A DNA stretch of 7,423 nt from contig JAJRXN010000142.1 of NCBI GenBank assembly GCA_024276295.1, positions 1 to 7,423 on the forward strand, given 5' to 3'. The notes beneath the pieces were generated by a model. The model saw only the letters and a program-made list of their open reading frames with translations, ran no database searches and had not been told where the DNA came from. Below, piece by piece: positions 1 to 5,390 of this stretch (position 1 is the stretch's first letter; the number at the start of each line of letters is the position of its first letter). The DNA is from Acidobacteriota bacterium (GTDB lineage Bacteria; Acidobacteriota; Polarisedimenticolia; J045). A program made the translations under genes and the position numbers.

Positions 1-498
1 CCCACGCCGCCCGGCGACGTCCTGCACGGCGAACAGCGCGAGTTCGGTGCGCAGCCGTTCGCGATCGAGCCTCGGCTGGGCGAGCGGATCGGCGTCGCCG
101 ACCCGCGGCGTTCCGGTCACGGCGATCCGGGCCGCGATGGCGCCGGCCTGGCGGTAGGCGCGCCGCCGCTCTTCGCGGGTCATCCGTGGCAGGACGTCGA
201 CCAGCAGCGCGTCTCCGAGATCCTCGAACAGCAGCACGCCGAGTTCGTCGTCCTCGTCGAGCAATCGGGGGACCCGGACGCCGATCCCCTCGAGCAATTC
301 CGCGGCGGCCCGCATGCGCAGCCGGGCGGCGCGGCCGCCCTCCGGGTCGAGCACGGCGACGCCGCGGCGCGTGCCGCCCTGTTCGAGGCGCACGAACGTG
401 CGGGTCGAGGCGTCCGGGGCGAGCGGGATCGCGCGTCCTCCCGGGGCGAAGCGGGCCACGATGGCGGAGAGCGTCTCCGCCGCGACGGAGCCGGTCAT
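1..498 (-). CDS. AmgK-like anomeric sugar kinase (aminoglycoside phosphotransferase fold), N-terminal part only
   Basis: This is a partial gene. It starts at ATG 498-496 and stays open for 166 codons to the left edge. The start overlaps the stop of the nucleotidyltransferase gene (ATGA), so the two are probably translationally coupled; no Shine-Dalgarno is visible. The protein matches the N-lobe of AmgK-type kinases: PLAPDASTRTFVRL at residues 25-38 corresponds to the family's 'DAS-RRYFR' stretch, a strand follows (GVAVLDPEGG, 46-55), then GVRVPRLL (73-80), the hinge VLLFEDLGDALL (88-99), and LDRERLRTELALF (144-156). AmgK phosphorylates MurNAc or GlcNAc at C1 with ATP and normally works with MurU to return cell-wall sugars to UDP-MurNAc. 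The catalytic HGD loop would lie beyond the edge and cannot be checked. The family call is fairly sure. The substrate is open, because the gene sits at the end of a sugar operon with a fructokinase and sucrose-phosphate synthase. Confidence 0.8.
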   Translation of the reverse strand, partial: MTGSVAAETLSAIVARFAPGGRAIPLAPDASTRTFVRLEQGGTRRGVAVLDPEGGRAARLRMRAAAELLEGIGVRVPRLLDEDDELGVLLFEDLGDALLVDVLPRMTREERRRAYRQAGAIAARIAVTGTPRVGDADPLAQPRLDRERLRTELALFAVQDVAGRRG

Positions 499-1544
499 CG
501 GCGGCCGCCCGCCGCGGAGGTCGCCTCCGCCGAGCCGCCGTCAGCGGCGTCGACGATACCGCTGCGGAGCGTGCTGCCGGCCGGGACCCGCGCTCCTTCC
601 ATCACGACCACGTCCTCCAGCACCGCCAGCGGCTCGACGACCGCGCCTTCGAGCACGACCGTGGCCGAGAGCACCGCGCCGGCGCCGACCGACGCGCCGC
701 TTTCGACCACCACGCCGCCGCGCAGCTCGGCCGCCGGATGCACGTCCGCATCGGCGGCGATGAACGCGGCGCCCTGCCGGCAGCGCCGCACGCGGACCGA
801 ACCGCCCGGCAGCTCGACGGCGTCGCGGTTCCGCGCACCGAGGACCAGGTGCGTGAGGGCCCGCCGGTAGCTCTCAGGGGAGGTCATCTCGAGCCAGGGA
901 CCGTCGTACCCGAACGCGACGAGCCCGCCCCGCGTGTCGACCAGCGGCAGCAGCGCGTCGAACAGGTCGGACGGACGGTCGTCGGGAATCCGGTCGAGCA
1001 CGTCGGGCGAGAGCACCGCGACGCCGAGATACGTCGCGCGCTCCGCTCCGGTCTCGCCGCGCGAGCCGAGGCCGAGCACCCGGTCGCCGGCGACGCGCAG
1101 CGGACGGTAGCGGCGATCGGCCGGCGTGCGGACGAGCAGCACGCCGCCGGCCCGGCGCTCGTCGAGCACGCGCGCCATTGCGGCCAGGGGAGGCCGGCAC
1201 AGCGTGTCGCCGTTGAGCAGCGCGAAGCGCCCTCCGGCCGCGAGCAGATCGCGCGGACCGGCGAGGGCGCCTCCGGAGCCCATCAGCACCGGCTCGCGGA
1301 ACACCCGCACCTCGGCCGCGGTCTCCGCGGCCGTGACGACCCGCTCGATCGACTCCGCCGCATGATGCGCGTTGACAGCGATGGTCCGCACGCCGGCCCG
1401 GTCGAGCTGGCGCAGGATCCTGGCCAGCAGCGGGGTTCCGAGGACCGGCAATGCCGGCTTGGCGCGATGGCGGGTCAGCGGCGACATCCGCACGCCGCGT
1501 CCGGCGGCGAGCACCATCGCGACCCGCGGGACGGCGTCCTTCAT
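495..1544 (-). CDS. Sugar-1-phosphate nucleotidyltransferase (MurU / mannose-1-phosphate guanylyltransferase-like) with C-terminal hexapeptide-like tail
   Basis: The predicted protein has 349 residues and would make an NDP-sugar from NTP and a sugar 1-phosphate in the cytoplasm. The nucleotide-binding signature AAGRGVRMSPLT (13-24) followed by KPALPV (29-34) is canonical. The metal-binding Asp is Asp113 in LNGDT (110-114). TYLGVAVLSPDVLDRIP (171-187) matches the family's late core segment. Residues about 259-330 show repeated short turns with hydrophobic strands (for example VVVESGASVGAGAVLSATVV), typical of a left-handed beta helix. MurU itself is only about 220-230 residues and lacks this tail. 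In the usual W-x-D-x-G-T motif this protein reads PWLEMTSPESY (216-226), with Glu219 in place of Asp. ATG 1544 was chosen because it overlaps the CYTH stop (ATGA); ATG at codon 10 is the alternative. The following gene is an AmgK-like kinase, which fits a kinase/uridylyltransferase pair, but the nucleotide and sugar cannot be fixed from sequence. Confidence 0.85.
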   Translation of the reverse strand: MKDAVPRVAMVLAAGRGVRMSPLTRHRAKPALPVLGTPLLARILRQLDRAGVRTIAVNAHHAAESIERVVTAAETAAEVRVFREPVLMGSGGALAGPRDLLAAGGRFALLNGDTLCRPPLAAMARVLDERRAGGVLLVRTPADRRYRPLRVAGDRVLGLGSRGETGAERATYLGVAVLSPDVLDRIPDDRPSDLFDALLPLVDTRGGLVAFGYDGPWLEMTSPESYRRALTHLVLGARNRDAVELPGGSVRVRRCRQGAAFIAADADVHPAAELRGGVVVESGASVGAGAVLSATVVLEGAVVEPLAVLEDVVVMEGARVPAGSTLRSGIVDAADGGSAEATSAAGGRR

Positions 1545-2107
1545 CGGGCGCCGTCGAAGACCATGTCGCCGGCCCGGCCTTCTCCGGCACGTTCGAGGAA
1601 GATGTCGCGGTAGGTCTTCGTGATGTAGTCCCCGGGGCCGAAGCCGAGTTCGCGCGCCAGGCGGTCGATGTCGTCCGGCGGCCCCTCGAGTTCCATGAAG
1701 GCGCCGACCGGCGTCTCGTCGAGGTCGATCTCGAGCGCCCAGAGGGCGTAGGTCTGCCGGTACTTCTGGTAGCGGTACGTCACGTGGTAGCCGAGCGACT
1801 CGAGGATCAGGTGCATCTCGTCCGGATCCGAGACCTCGACCTCGTGCTCGATCCGGACCTTGTAGCGTCCGGCGTCCGCCCGTCCGTCGGCGTCCGGCTC
1901 GGGGCGCTTGAAGGTCAGCGTCGTGCGCCCCCCGGCGGAGCGCAGCCGCAGCAGCCGGTGCCCGGCCGCCAGCGTGCCCCGGTCGTCGTCGTAGACGCGG
2001 TTGTCCTCGAAGATCCGCGGGCTCAGGGCGACGAGCCCCGTCCGCCCGAGGCGCCGGCGCGCCTCGTCGGGGTCGTCGACCTCGATCTTGATCTCGATCT
2101 CCCGCAT
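1541..2107 (-). CDS. CYTH-domain protein (CyaB-like / triphosphatase family)
   Basis: The predicted protein has 188 residues and is a single CYTH (triphosphate tunnel metalloenzyme) domain. The family-defining ExExK signature is at the N terminus: Glu3, Glu5 and Lys7 in REIEIKIEV. Other tunnel-lining charged residues follow in the expected order: RLLRLR (51-56), TLTFKRP (63-69), RIEHEVEV (85-92), the acidic strand ALEIDLDE (124-131), FMELEGP (137-143), and a C-terminal KTYRDIF (164-170). Family members hydrolyse inorganic tripolyphosphate or thiamine triphosphate, or act as class IV adenylate cyclases. Sequence alone does not separate these. It is the only member of the operon without an obvious sugar substrate. 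It follows the sucrose-phosphate synthase gene after 53 bases and overlaps the next gene by 4. No Shine-Dalgarno precedes its ATG, but a TAGAAT box lies 9 bases upstream, so it may also be transcribed as a leaderless message. Confidence 0.88.
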   Translation of the reverse strand: MREIEIKIEVDDPDEARRRLGRTGLVALSPRIFEDNRVYDDDRGTLAAGHRLLRLRSAGGRTTLTFKRPEPDADGRADAGRYKVRIEHEVEVSDPDEMHLILESLGYHVTYRYQKYRQTYALWALEIDLDETPVGAFMELEGPPDDIDRLARELGFGPGDYITKTYRDIFLERAGEGRAGDMVFDGAR

Positions 2108-2116
2108 CGGGCGACG

Positions 2117-2122
2117 ATTCTA
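2117..2122 (-). promoter_or_regulatory. Candidate -10 box (TAGAAT) for leaderless transcription of the CYTH gene
   Basis: Read on the minus strand, TAGAAT matches the TATAAT consensus at five of six bases and ends 9 bases before the ATG. The bases between (CGTCGCCCG) contain no Shine-Dalgarno. This is the geometry of leaderless promoters seen in several high-GC lineages. No convincing -35 hexamer is present 16-18 bases upstream. The box is tentative and would be internal to the operon. Confidence 0.3.
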
Positions 2123-2147
2123 GCGCGGATCGTCCCCGGATCCCCGC
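2123..2147 (-). other. Hairpin in the gap between the sucrose-phosphate synthase and CYTH genes
   Basis: On the minus-strand transcript GCGGGGATC and GATCCGCGC can pair over nine positions with one G-G mismatch, enclosing a 7-base loop. It lies just after the synthase stop codon and is not followed by a T run, so it is not a standard intrinsic terminator. It could protect a 3' end, mark a processing site or slow transcription. In DNA this GC-rich such a stem may also be chance. Confidence 0.35.
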
Positions 2148-2160
2148 GACGGTCCGGCGG

Positions 2161-4383
2161 TCAGGACGCTGCGACGGTTCCTGCCGCCCCGACTCCGGGA
2201 GCGGGAGAAGGAGACTCCTCCCGGGCCGAGGCGCCGGCCTTGCCGCCTTCGAGATCCTCGAGAAAGCCCCAGTGCTCGAACCCTTCGAGGATTCCCCGCG
2301 CGTACTCCCCCTGGGCGAAGTAGATCCCCTCGCGCCCCTCGAGGTCCGCGAGTTCCTCGGAGTGGTTGCCGACGACGACGGCCAGCGTCTCTCCCGTCAG
2401 CAGCTCCTCGTCGTTGCCCGAATCACCCGCGACGAGGATGTGGTCCATCGGGATGCCCCACTTGACCGCCACGTAGCGCACCGCGCGTCCCTTGGAGGCG
2501 CGGACCGGCAGGAAGTCGAGGTACATCCCATGCGAGTAGATCAGGTTGGCGTGCAGCCCTTCCTTGCGCAGCGCGCGGCGGATCGCCCGCAGGGCGGGTG
2601 CCTTGTCCGGATCGAGGTAGTAGCTCAGCTTGTGCCGCCGCTGGTGTTCCGGTTCCTGGAGCGACAGCCCGGGCAGTTCGGCGACCACCTCGCGGATCCC
2701 CTCGGGGTTCCAGCGGTAGTCGATGTGCTGCGACCAGCTCCGGTCGCGCTCCATGCCGGGCCCGTAGTAGATCTCCGATCCGACGTCGGTGATCAGCACC
2801 GACGGCAGCGGCACCTGCCATTCGCGCAGCACCTTCAGCGTGCTCTCGAGAGTGCGCCCGGTCGCCACGCCGAGGGCGATCCGCCCGCCGAACTCCCTGA
2901 TCCGTTCCAGCAGGGCCCGGGTCGCCTCGCGGTCGCCGATCAGCGTGTTGTCGATGTCGGAGATCAGGATCCGGTCGGCGGTCGGCAGCCGGTTGCGCAT
3001 CGTGCTGACCAGGCGCCGGCGCCGCGACGTGCCGACCAGCGGGCGGATGCGCCGCAGGTACTGCCGCACGTGCGCGTCCCACGAATAGTGCTGGCGCACG
3101 CCGCGCAGGCCGGCGCGGGAGAGCGCCCGCCAGACGGTGCGGTCCTCGAGGATCGCGAGCAGCTTCGCCGCGATGTCGTCCGGGTCGAGCGGGTCGATCA
3201 GCTCGCCGTTGCGGCAGTGGCCGAGGATCTCCTGCGGCCCGCCGTCGTTGGTCGCCACGACCGGCAGGCCGCTCGCCGCCGCCTCGAGCAGGGTCAGTCC
3301 GAACGGCTCCGTCAGCGCGGGATTGACGAACACGCCGCGCCGCCGGGCCGCGAGCCGGTAGATCGCCGGCACCTCGTCGGCCTCGTGACGCCGAGGGAGC
3401 GCCACGTGTCCCCACAGGTCGTGCCGGTCGATGTCGAGCAGCAGGTCGGTCATCACCTCGCGCGCGTCGCGGTCCATCCCGCGGATGTCGTCGCGCGAGC
3501 CGGCGACGATCGCCAGGTTGGCCAGCTCGCGCAGCCGCGGCGTTCGGCCGAACGCCTCGACCAGCGCGCCGATGTTCTTGCGCCGGTCGGGCCGCGAGAG
3601 GGCGAGGACGAGCGGCTTGCGCGGATCGGCGAGCATGCGGTCGATCGCCTCGGCGATCGGCGGGGGCTGTTCCCAGCGGCGGGGCGGATGGAACCGCCCG
3701 AGGTCGACGCCGGGAGGGATCACCGCCATCCGCTCCGGGACGTAGTTGTCGTAGAGGGCGTATTGCTCGTCGACCTCCTGGCGCGTGCTGGCGATCACCA
3801 GGCCGGCGTTGTCGAGGGCGACCTCCTCGGCCTCGATGCGCTGCCGGATGTGGTAGCGCGACTCGATCGACAGCGGGCTCATCCCCTGGGCCAGCAGCCG
3901 GGCCAGCTTGACCCGGCCGAGCGAGTGCCCCGTCTGCACGAACGGCACGCCGAGCACCGCCGAGAGGTGCGCTCCGCACAGTCCGGCATCCGCGTAGTGG
4001 CCGTGGATCAGGTCCGGGACCCGGCCGATGCGGCGGAAGTGCTGCAGCGCCTCGTCGATGAACGAGCCGAGGTACGGCCAGAGCGTCTCCTTGCGCAGGT
4101 AGCGGCGCGGTCCGAACGGCAGTCGGACGAGATACGCCCCCTCGGCCAGCGGCTCGAGCGGCTCGGCGTACGATGGATCGACCTTGGGATCCTCGATCCG
4201 CCGCGTCAGCAGGTCGACCCGCGACACGCGGGCGTCGGCCGCCAGCGCGCGGGCCAGCTCGACGACGTACTTGACCTGTCCGCCGGTGTCGGCGTCGCGC
4301 CCGAGTTCCATGTCGAACCCGCGCACGAGGCCGTGGATGCTCATCATCACCAGGTACAGGCCGCTGTCGGATCGTTCGGTCAC
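2161..4383 (-). CDS. Bidomain sucrose-phosphate synthase / sucrose-6-phosphate phosphatase
   Basis: The protein has 740 residues. GTG 4383-4381 was chosen as start because a perfect AAGGAG (4397-4392) lies 8 bases upstream and it overlaps the fructokinase stop as GTGA; another in-frame GTG at 4401 has no such site. Residues about 8-455 form a GT4 glycosyltransferase with sucrose-phosphate synthase hallmarks: HGLVRGFDMELGRDADTGGQ (17-36), LSRPDRRKNI (262-271), and the EX7E motif with Glu359 and Glu367 in TEPFGLTLLEA. It would join UDP-glucose to fructose 6-phosphate. Residues about 470-712 form a HAD phosphatase resembling sucrose phosphatase, with all motifs present: DIDNT (Asp476, Asp478), ATGRT (507-511), Lys631 in RASKGRA, and GDSGND (Asp654, Asp658). 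The single protein should therefore release free sucrose. The last ~28 residues are Ala/Gly/Pro/Ser-rich and probably disordered. Mannosylfructose-phosphate synthase is the main alternative for the first domain. Confidence 0.92.
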   Translation of the reverse strand: MTERSDSGLYLVMMSIHGLVRGFDMELGRDADTGGQVKYVVELARALAADARVSRVDLLTRRIEDPKVDPSYAEPLEPLAEGAYLVRLPFGPRRYLRKETLWPYLGSFIDEALQHFRRIGRVPDLIHGHYADAGLCGAHLSAVLGVPFVQTGHSLGRVKLARLLAQGMSPLSIESRYHIRQRIEAEEVALDNAGLVIASTRQEVDEQYALYDNYVPERMAVIPPGVDLGRFHPPRRWEQPPPIAEAIDRMLADPRKPLVLALSRPDRRKNIGALVEAFGRTPRLRELANLAIVAGSRDDIRGMDRDAREVMTDLLLDIDRHDLWGHVALPRRHEADEVPAIYRLAARRRGVFVNPALTEPFGLTLLEAAASGLPVVATNDGGPQEILGHCRNGELIDPLDPDDIAAKLLAILEDRTVWRALSRAGLRGVRQHYSWDAHVRQYLRRIRPLVGTSRRRRLVSTMRNRLPTADRILISDIDNTLIGDREATRALLERIREFGGRIALGVATGRTLESTLKVLREWQVPLPSVLITDVGSEIYYGPGMERDRSWSQHIDYRWNPEGIREVVAELPGLSLQEPEHQRRHKLSYYLDPDKAPALRAIRRALRKEGLHANLIYSHGMYLDFLPVRASKGRAVRYVAVKWGIPMDHILVAGDSGNDEELLTGETLAVVVGNHSEELADLEGREGIYFAQGEYARGILEGFEHWGFLEDLEGGKAGASAREESPSPAPGVGAAGTVAAS

Positions 4384-5291
4384 CTGTCCGGCTCCTTCCA
4401 CGCGGCGAGGGTCGGTTCGTAGAACGTCGGATCGTCCGGCACGGCCCCGCGGATCCCGCAGATCCGCGAGGCGAACGCCACGGCCCGGTGAAGGGTCGTC
4501 CGCGGAGACCAGCGTCCCAGGCGGCCGGCGATCGTCACCGCGGACAGCGCATCCCCGGCGCCGACGGTGTCGACGACGGCGACCTCGTCCGGCGGGCGTT
4601 CGTGCAGCACCTCGCCGTCGGCGGTGACGACCAGCGCACCTTCGGCTCCGGCGGTCACGACGAGCCAGTCGGCGCCGAACGCCAGGCGGGCCGTGCCGGC
4701 GAGTTCATCGAGGCGGAGGTCGGCGGGCGCTTCGCCGGCCAGCAGCGCCCGCAGCTCTTCGTCGTTGAGCTTGACCACGGCGGCGGCCGAGGCGAGCCGC
4801 CGGACGGCGCCGGCTTCCCACCACGGAGCGCGCAGATTGACGTCGACGAACCGTGGCACGCCGAGCGCCTCGCGCAGCGCCGCCAGCGCGGCGGCCGAGG
4901 CGGGAGCGCGCACCGCCAGGCTCCCGTGATAGAGCAGCGCGCCGGCGCCGGCGGCCCGCAGTGCCTCGCCGGCGTCGATCCGGTCGAACGCCTGGTCCGG
5001 AGGGATCTCGAAGCCCGGTCCGTCGCCGTCGAGTCGAACGCGGACCAGGCCGGTCGGAGCCTCGGGATCGAGCTGGACGCCGCTCGCGTCGAGCCCCCGG
5101 TGCGCCATCGCGTCGAGCACGCGGCGGCCGGGCCCGTCGTCACCGATCCGGGTCACGAGCAGCGGGTCGAGCCCGAAGGCGGCGAGATGCCACGCGACGT
5201 TGAAGGGAGCCCCACCGAGCACCTCGCTTCCGTCGGGGAAGCGATCGAACAGGACTTCGCCGAAGATGATCGGCCGCTGCAAGGATGACAT
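4380..5291 (-). CDS. PfkB-family sugar kinase, probable fructokinase
   Basis: The predicted protein has 303 residues, normal for a ribokinase-like (PfkB) kinase transferring phosphate from ATP to a sugar hydroxyl. The N terminus IIFGEVLFDRFPDG (8-21) and the first signature VLGGAPFNVAWHLAAFG (24-40) are typical of bacterial fructokinases. VDVNLRAPWW (149-158) and VKLNDEEL (173-180) follow in order. The second PfkB signature is DTVGAGDALSAV (241-252), with catalytic base Asp247 and the anion-hole GAGD intact; Leu replaces the more usual Phe after GDA. RICGIRGAVP (276-285) is a C-terminal fructokinase feature. The product, fructose 6-phosphate, is the acceptor of the sucrose-phosphate synthase encoded immediately downstream with a 4-base GTGA overlap. 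Sucrose clusters of methanotrophs pair sps, spp and fruK similarly. No Shine-Dalgarno precedes the ATG, so this first gene may have a very short leader. Another hexose substrate cannot be excluded. Confidence 0.9.
   Translation of the reverse strand: MSSLQRPIIFGEVLFDRFPDGSEVLGGAPFNVAWHLAAFGLDPLLVTRIGDDGPGRRVLDAMAHRGLDASGVQLDPEAPTGLVRVRLDGDGPGFEIPPDQAFDRIDAGEALRAAGAGALLYHGSLAVRAPASAAALAALREALGVPRFVDVNLRAPWWEAGAVRRLASAAAVVKLNDEELRALLAGEAPADLRLDELAGTARLAFGADWLVVTAGAEGALVVTADGEVLHERPPDEVAVVDTVGAGDALSAVTIAGRLGRWSPRTTLHRAVAFASRICGIRGAVPDDPTFYEPTLAAWKEPDR
4392..4397 (-). promoter_or_regulatory. Shine-Dalgarno that decides the start of the sucrose-phosphate synthase gene
   Basis: AAGGAG on the minus strand lies within the last codons of the fructokinase gene, 8 bases before GTG 4383-4381. 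It is the best ribosome-binding site in the operon. It argues against the longer start at 4401, which would place this site inside the coding region. Confidence 0.75.
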
Positions 5292-5298
5292 CGATCGG

Positions 5299-5304
5299 TT
5301 GACA
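5299..5304 (+). promoter_or_regulatory. Consensus -35 hexamer (TTGACA) pointing toward the protease gene
   Basis: TTGACA is a perfect -35 consensus on the plus strand and lies next to the -10 box of the opposing candidate promoter. The bases at -10 spacing are poor: AGCAAT (5323-5328) at an 18-base spacing matches only three of six. If used, transcription would start near 5335 and give a leader of roughly 55 bases before the protease ATG. It may also be a coincidence or a site needing an activator. Confidence 0.3.
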
Positions 5305-5306
5305 GA

Positions 5307-5335
5307 ATGCTAGTCGATCCCAAGCAATAGCACAA
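5307..5335 (-). promoter_or_regulatory. Candidate promoter for the sugar operon
   Basis: On the minus strand TTGTGC (5335-5330) and TAGCAT (5312-5307) are separated by exactly 17 bases. They match the -35 consensus at three of six positions and the -10 consensus at four of six. Transcription would begin near 5300, leaving fewer than about ten bases before the fructokinase ATG at 5291, which fits the absence of a Shine-Dalgarno there. It is the only sigma70-like arrangement noticed upstream of the operon. Confidence 0.4.
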
Positions 5336-5344
5336 TCGCGCTTC

Positions 5345-5380
5345 GTGCGGCCGGGCGGCCTTCCGCACCCCGCCGGAAGG
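5345..5380 (+). promoter_or_regulatory. Two mutually exclusive hairpins ahead of the protease gene, one covering its ribosome-binding site
   Basis: Stem A pairs GTGCGG (5345-5350) with CCGCAC (5363-5368); an inner GGCC/GGCC pairing (5349-5352 with 5357-5360) is an alternative within it. Stem B pairs CCTTCCG (5359-5365) with CGGAAGG (5374-5380) over seven perfect base pairs with an 8-base loop. They share 5363-5365, so only one can form at a time. Stem B buries the AAGG half of the Shine-Dalgarno, while stem A leaves it free. This is the architecture of a translational switch. The small size and high GC make a chance origin possible, and no known riboswitch class is recognised. Confidence 0.4.
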
Positions 5381-5383
5381 AGG
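5377..5383 (+). promoter_or_regulatory. Strong Shine-Dalgarno (AAGGAGG) of the protease gene
   Basis: AAGGAGG ends 7 bases before ATG 5391-5393 and fixes that codon as the start. It is a near-perfect match to the 16S rRNA 3' end, and its first four bases take part in the upstream 7-bp hairpin. Confidence 0.85.
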
Positions 5384-5390
5384 CACCGCG

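Noticed and set aside
186..1613. 475-codon plus-strand open frame opposite the kinase and nucleotidyltransferase genes
   Set aside because: The translation is dominated by Arg, Ala, Gly and Pro with no motif, and both genes it opposes have strong family signatures. It is a composition shadow.
2123..2147. Intrinsic terminator splitting the sugar operon
   Set aside because: The stem has a mismatch and no T run follows, and the next gene starts only 16 bases beyond the hairpin with no strong separate promoter. It is kept only as a hairpin of unknown role.
2272..4422. 716-codon open frame on the plus strand, antisense to the synthase gene
   Set aside because: It lies almost wholly opposite a gene with clear enzyme motifs. 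The translation is Arg/Val/Asp/Gln-rich with no recognisable domain. Long antisense frames are expected where G or C dominates third codon positions.
4488..5288. 266-codon plus-strand open frame opposite the fructokinase gene
   Set aside because: No domain is recognised and it fully overlaps a gene with both PfkB signatures. It is another composition shadow.
5292..5390. Known riboswitch class or small RNA gene in the divergent spacer
   Set aside because: No conserved core of a familiar riboswitch was recognised and the space is short. Only the competing hairpins are supported.
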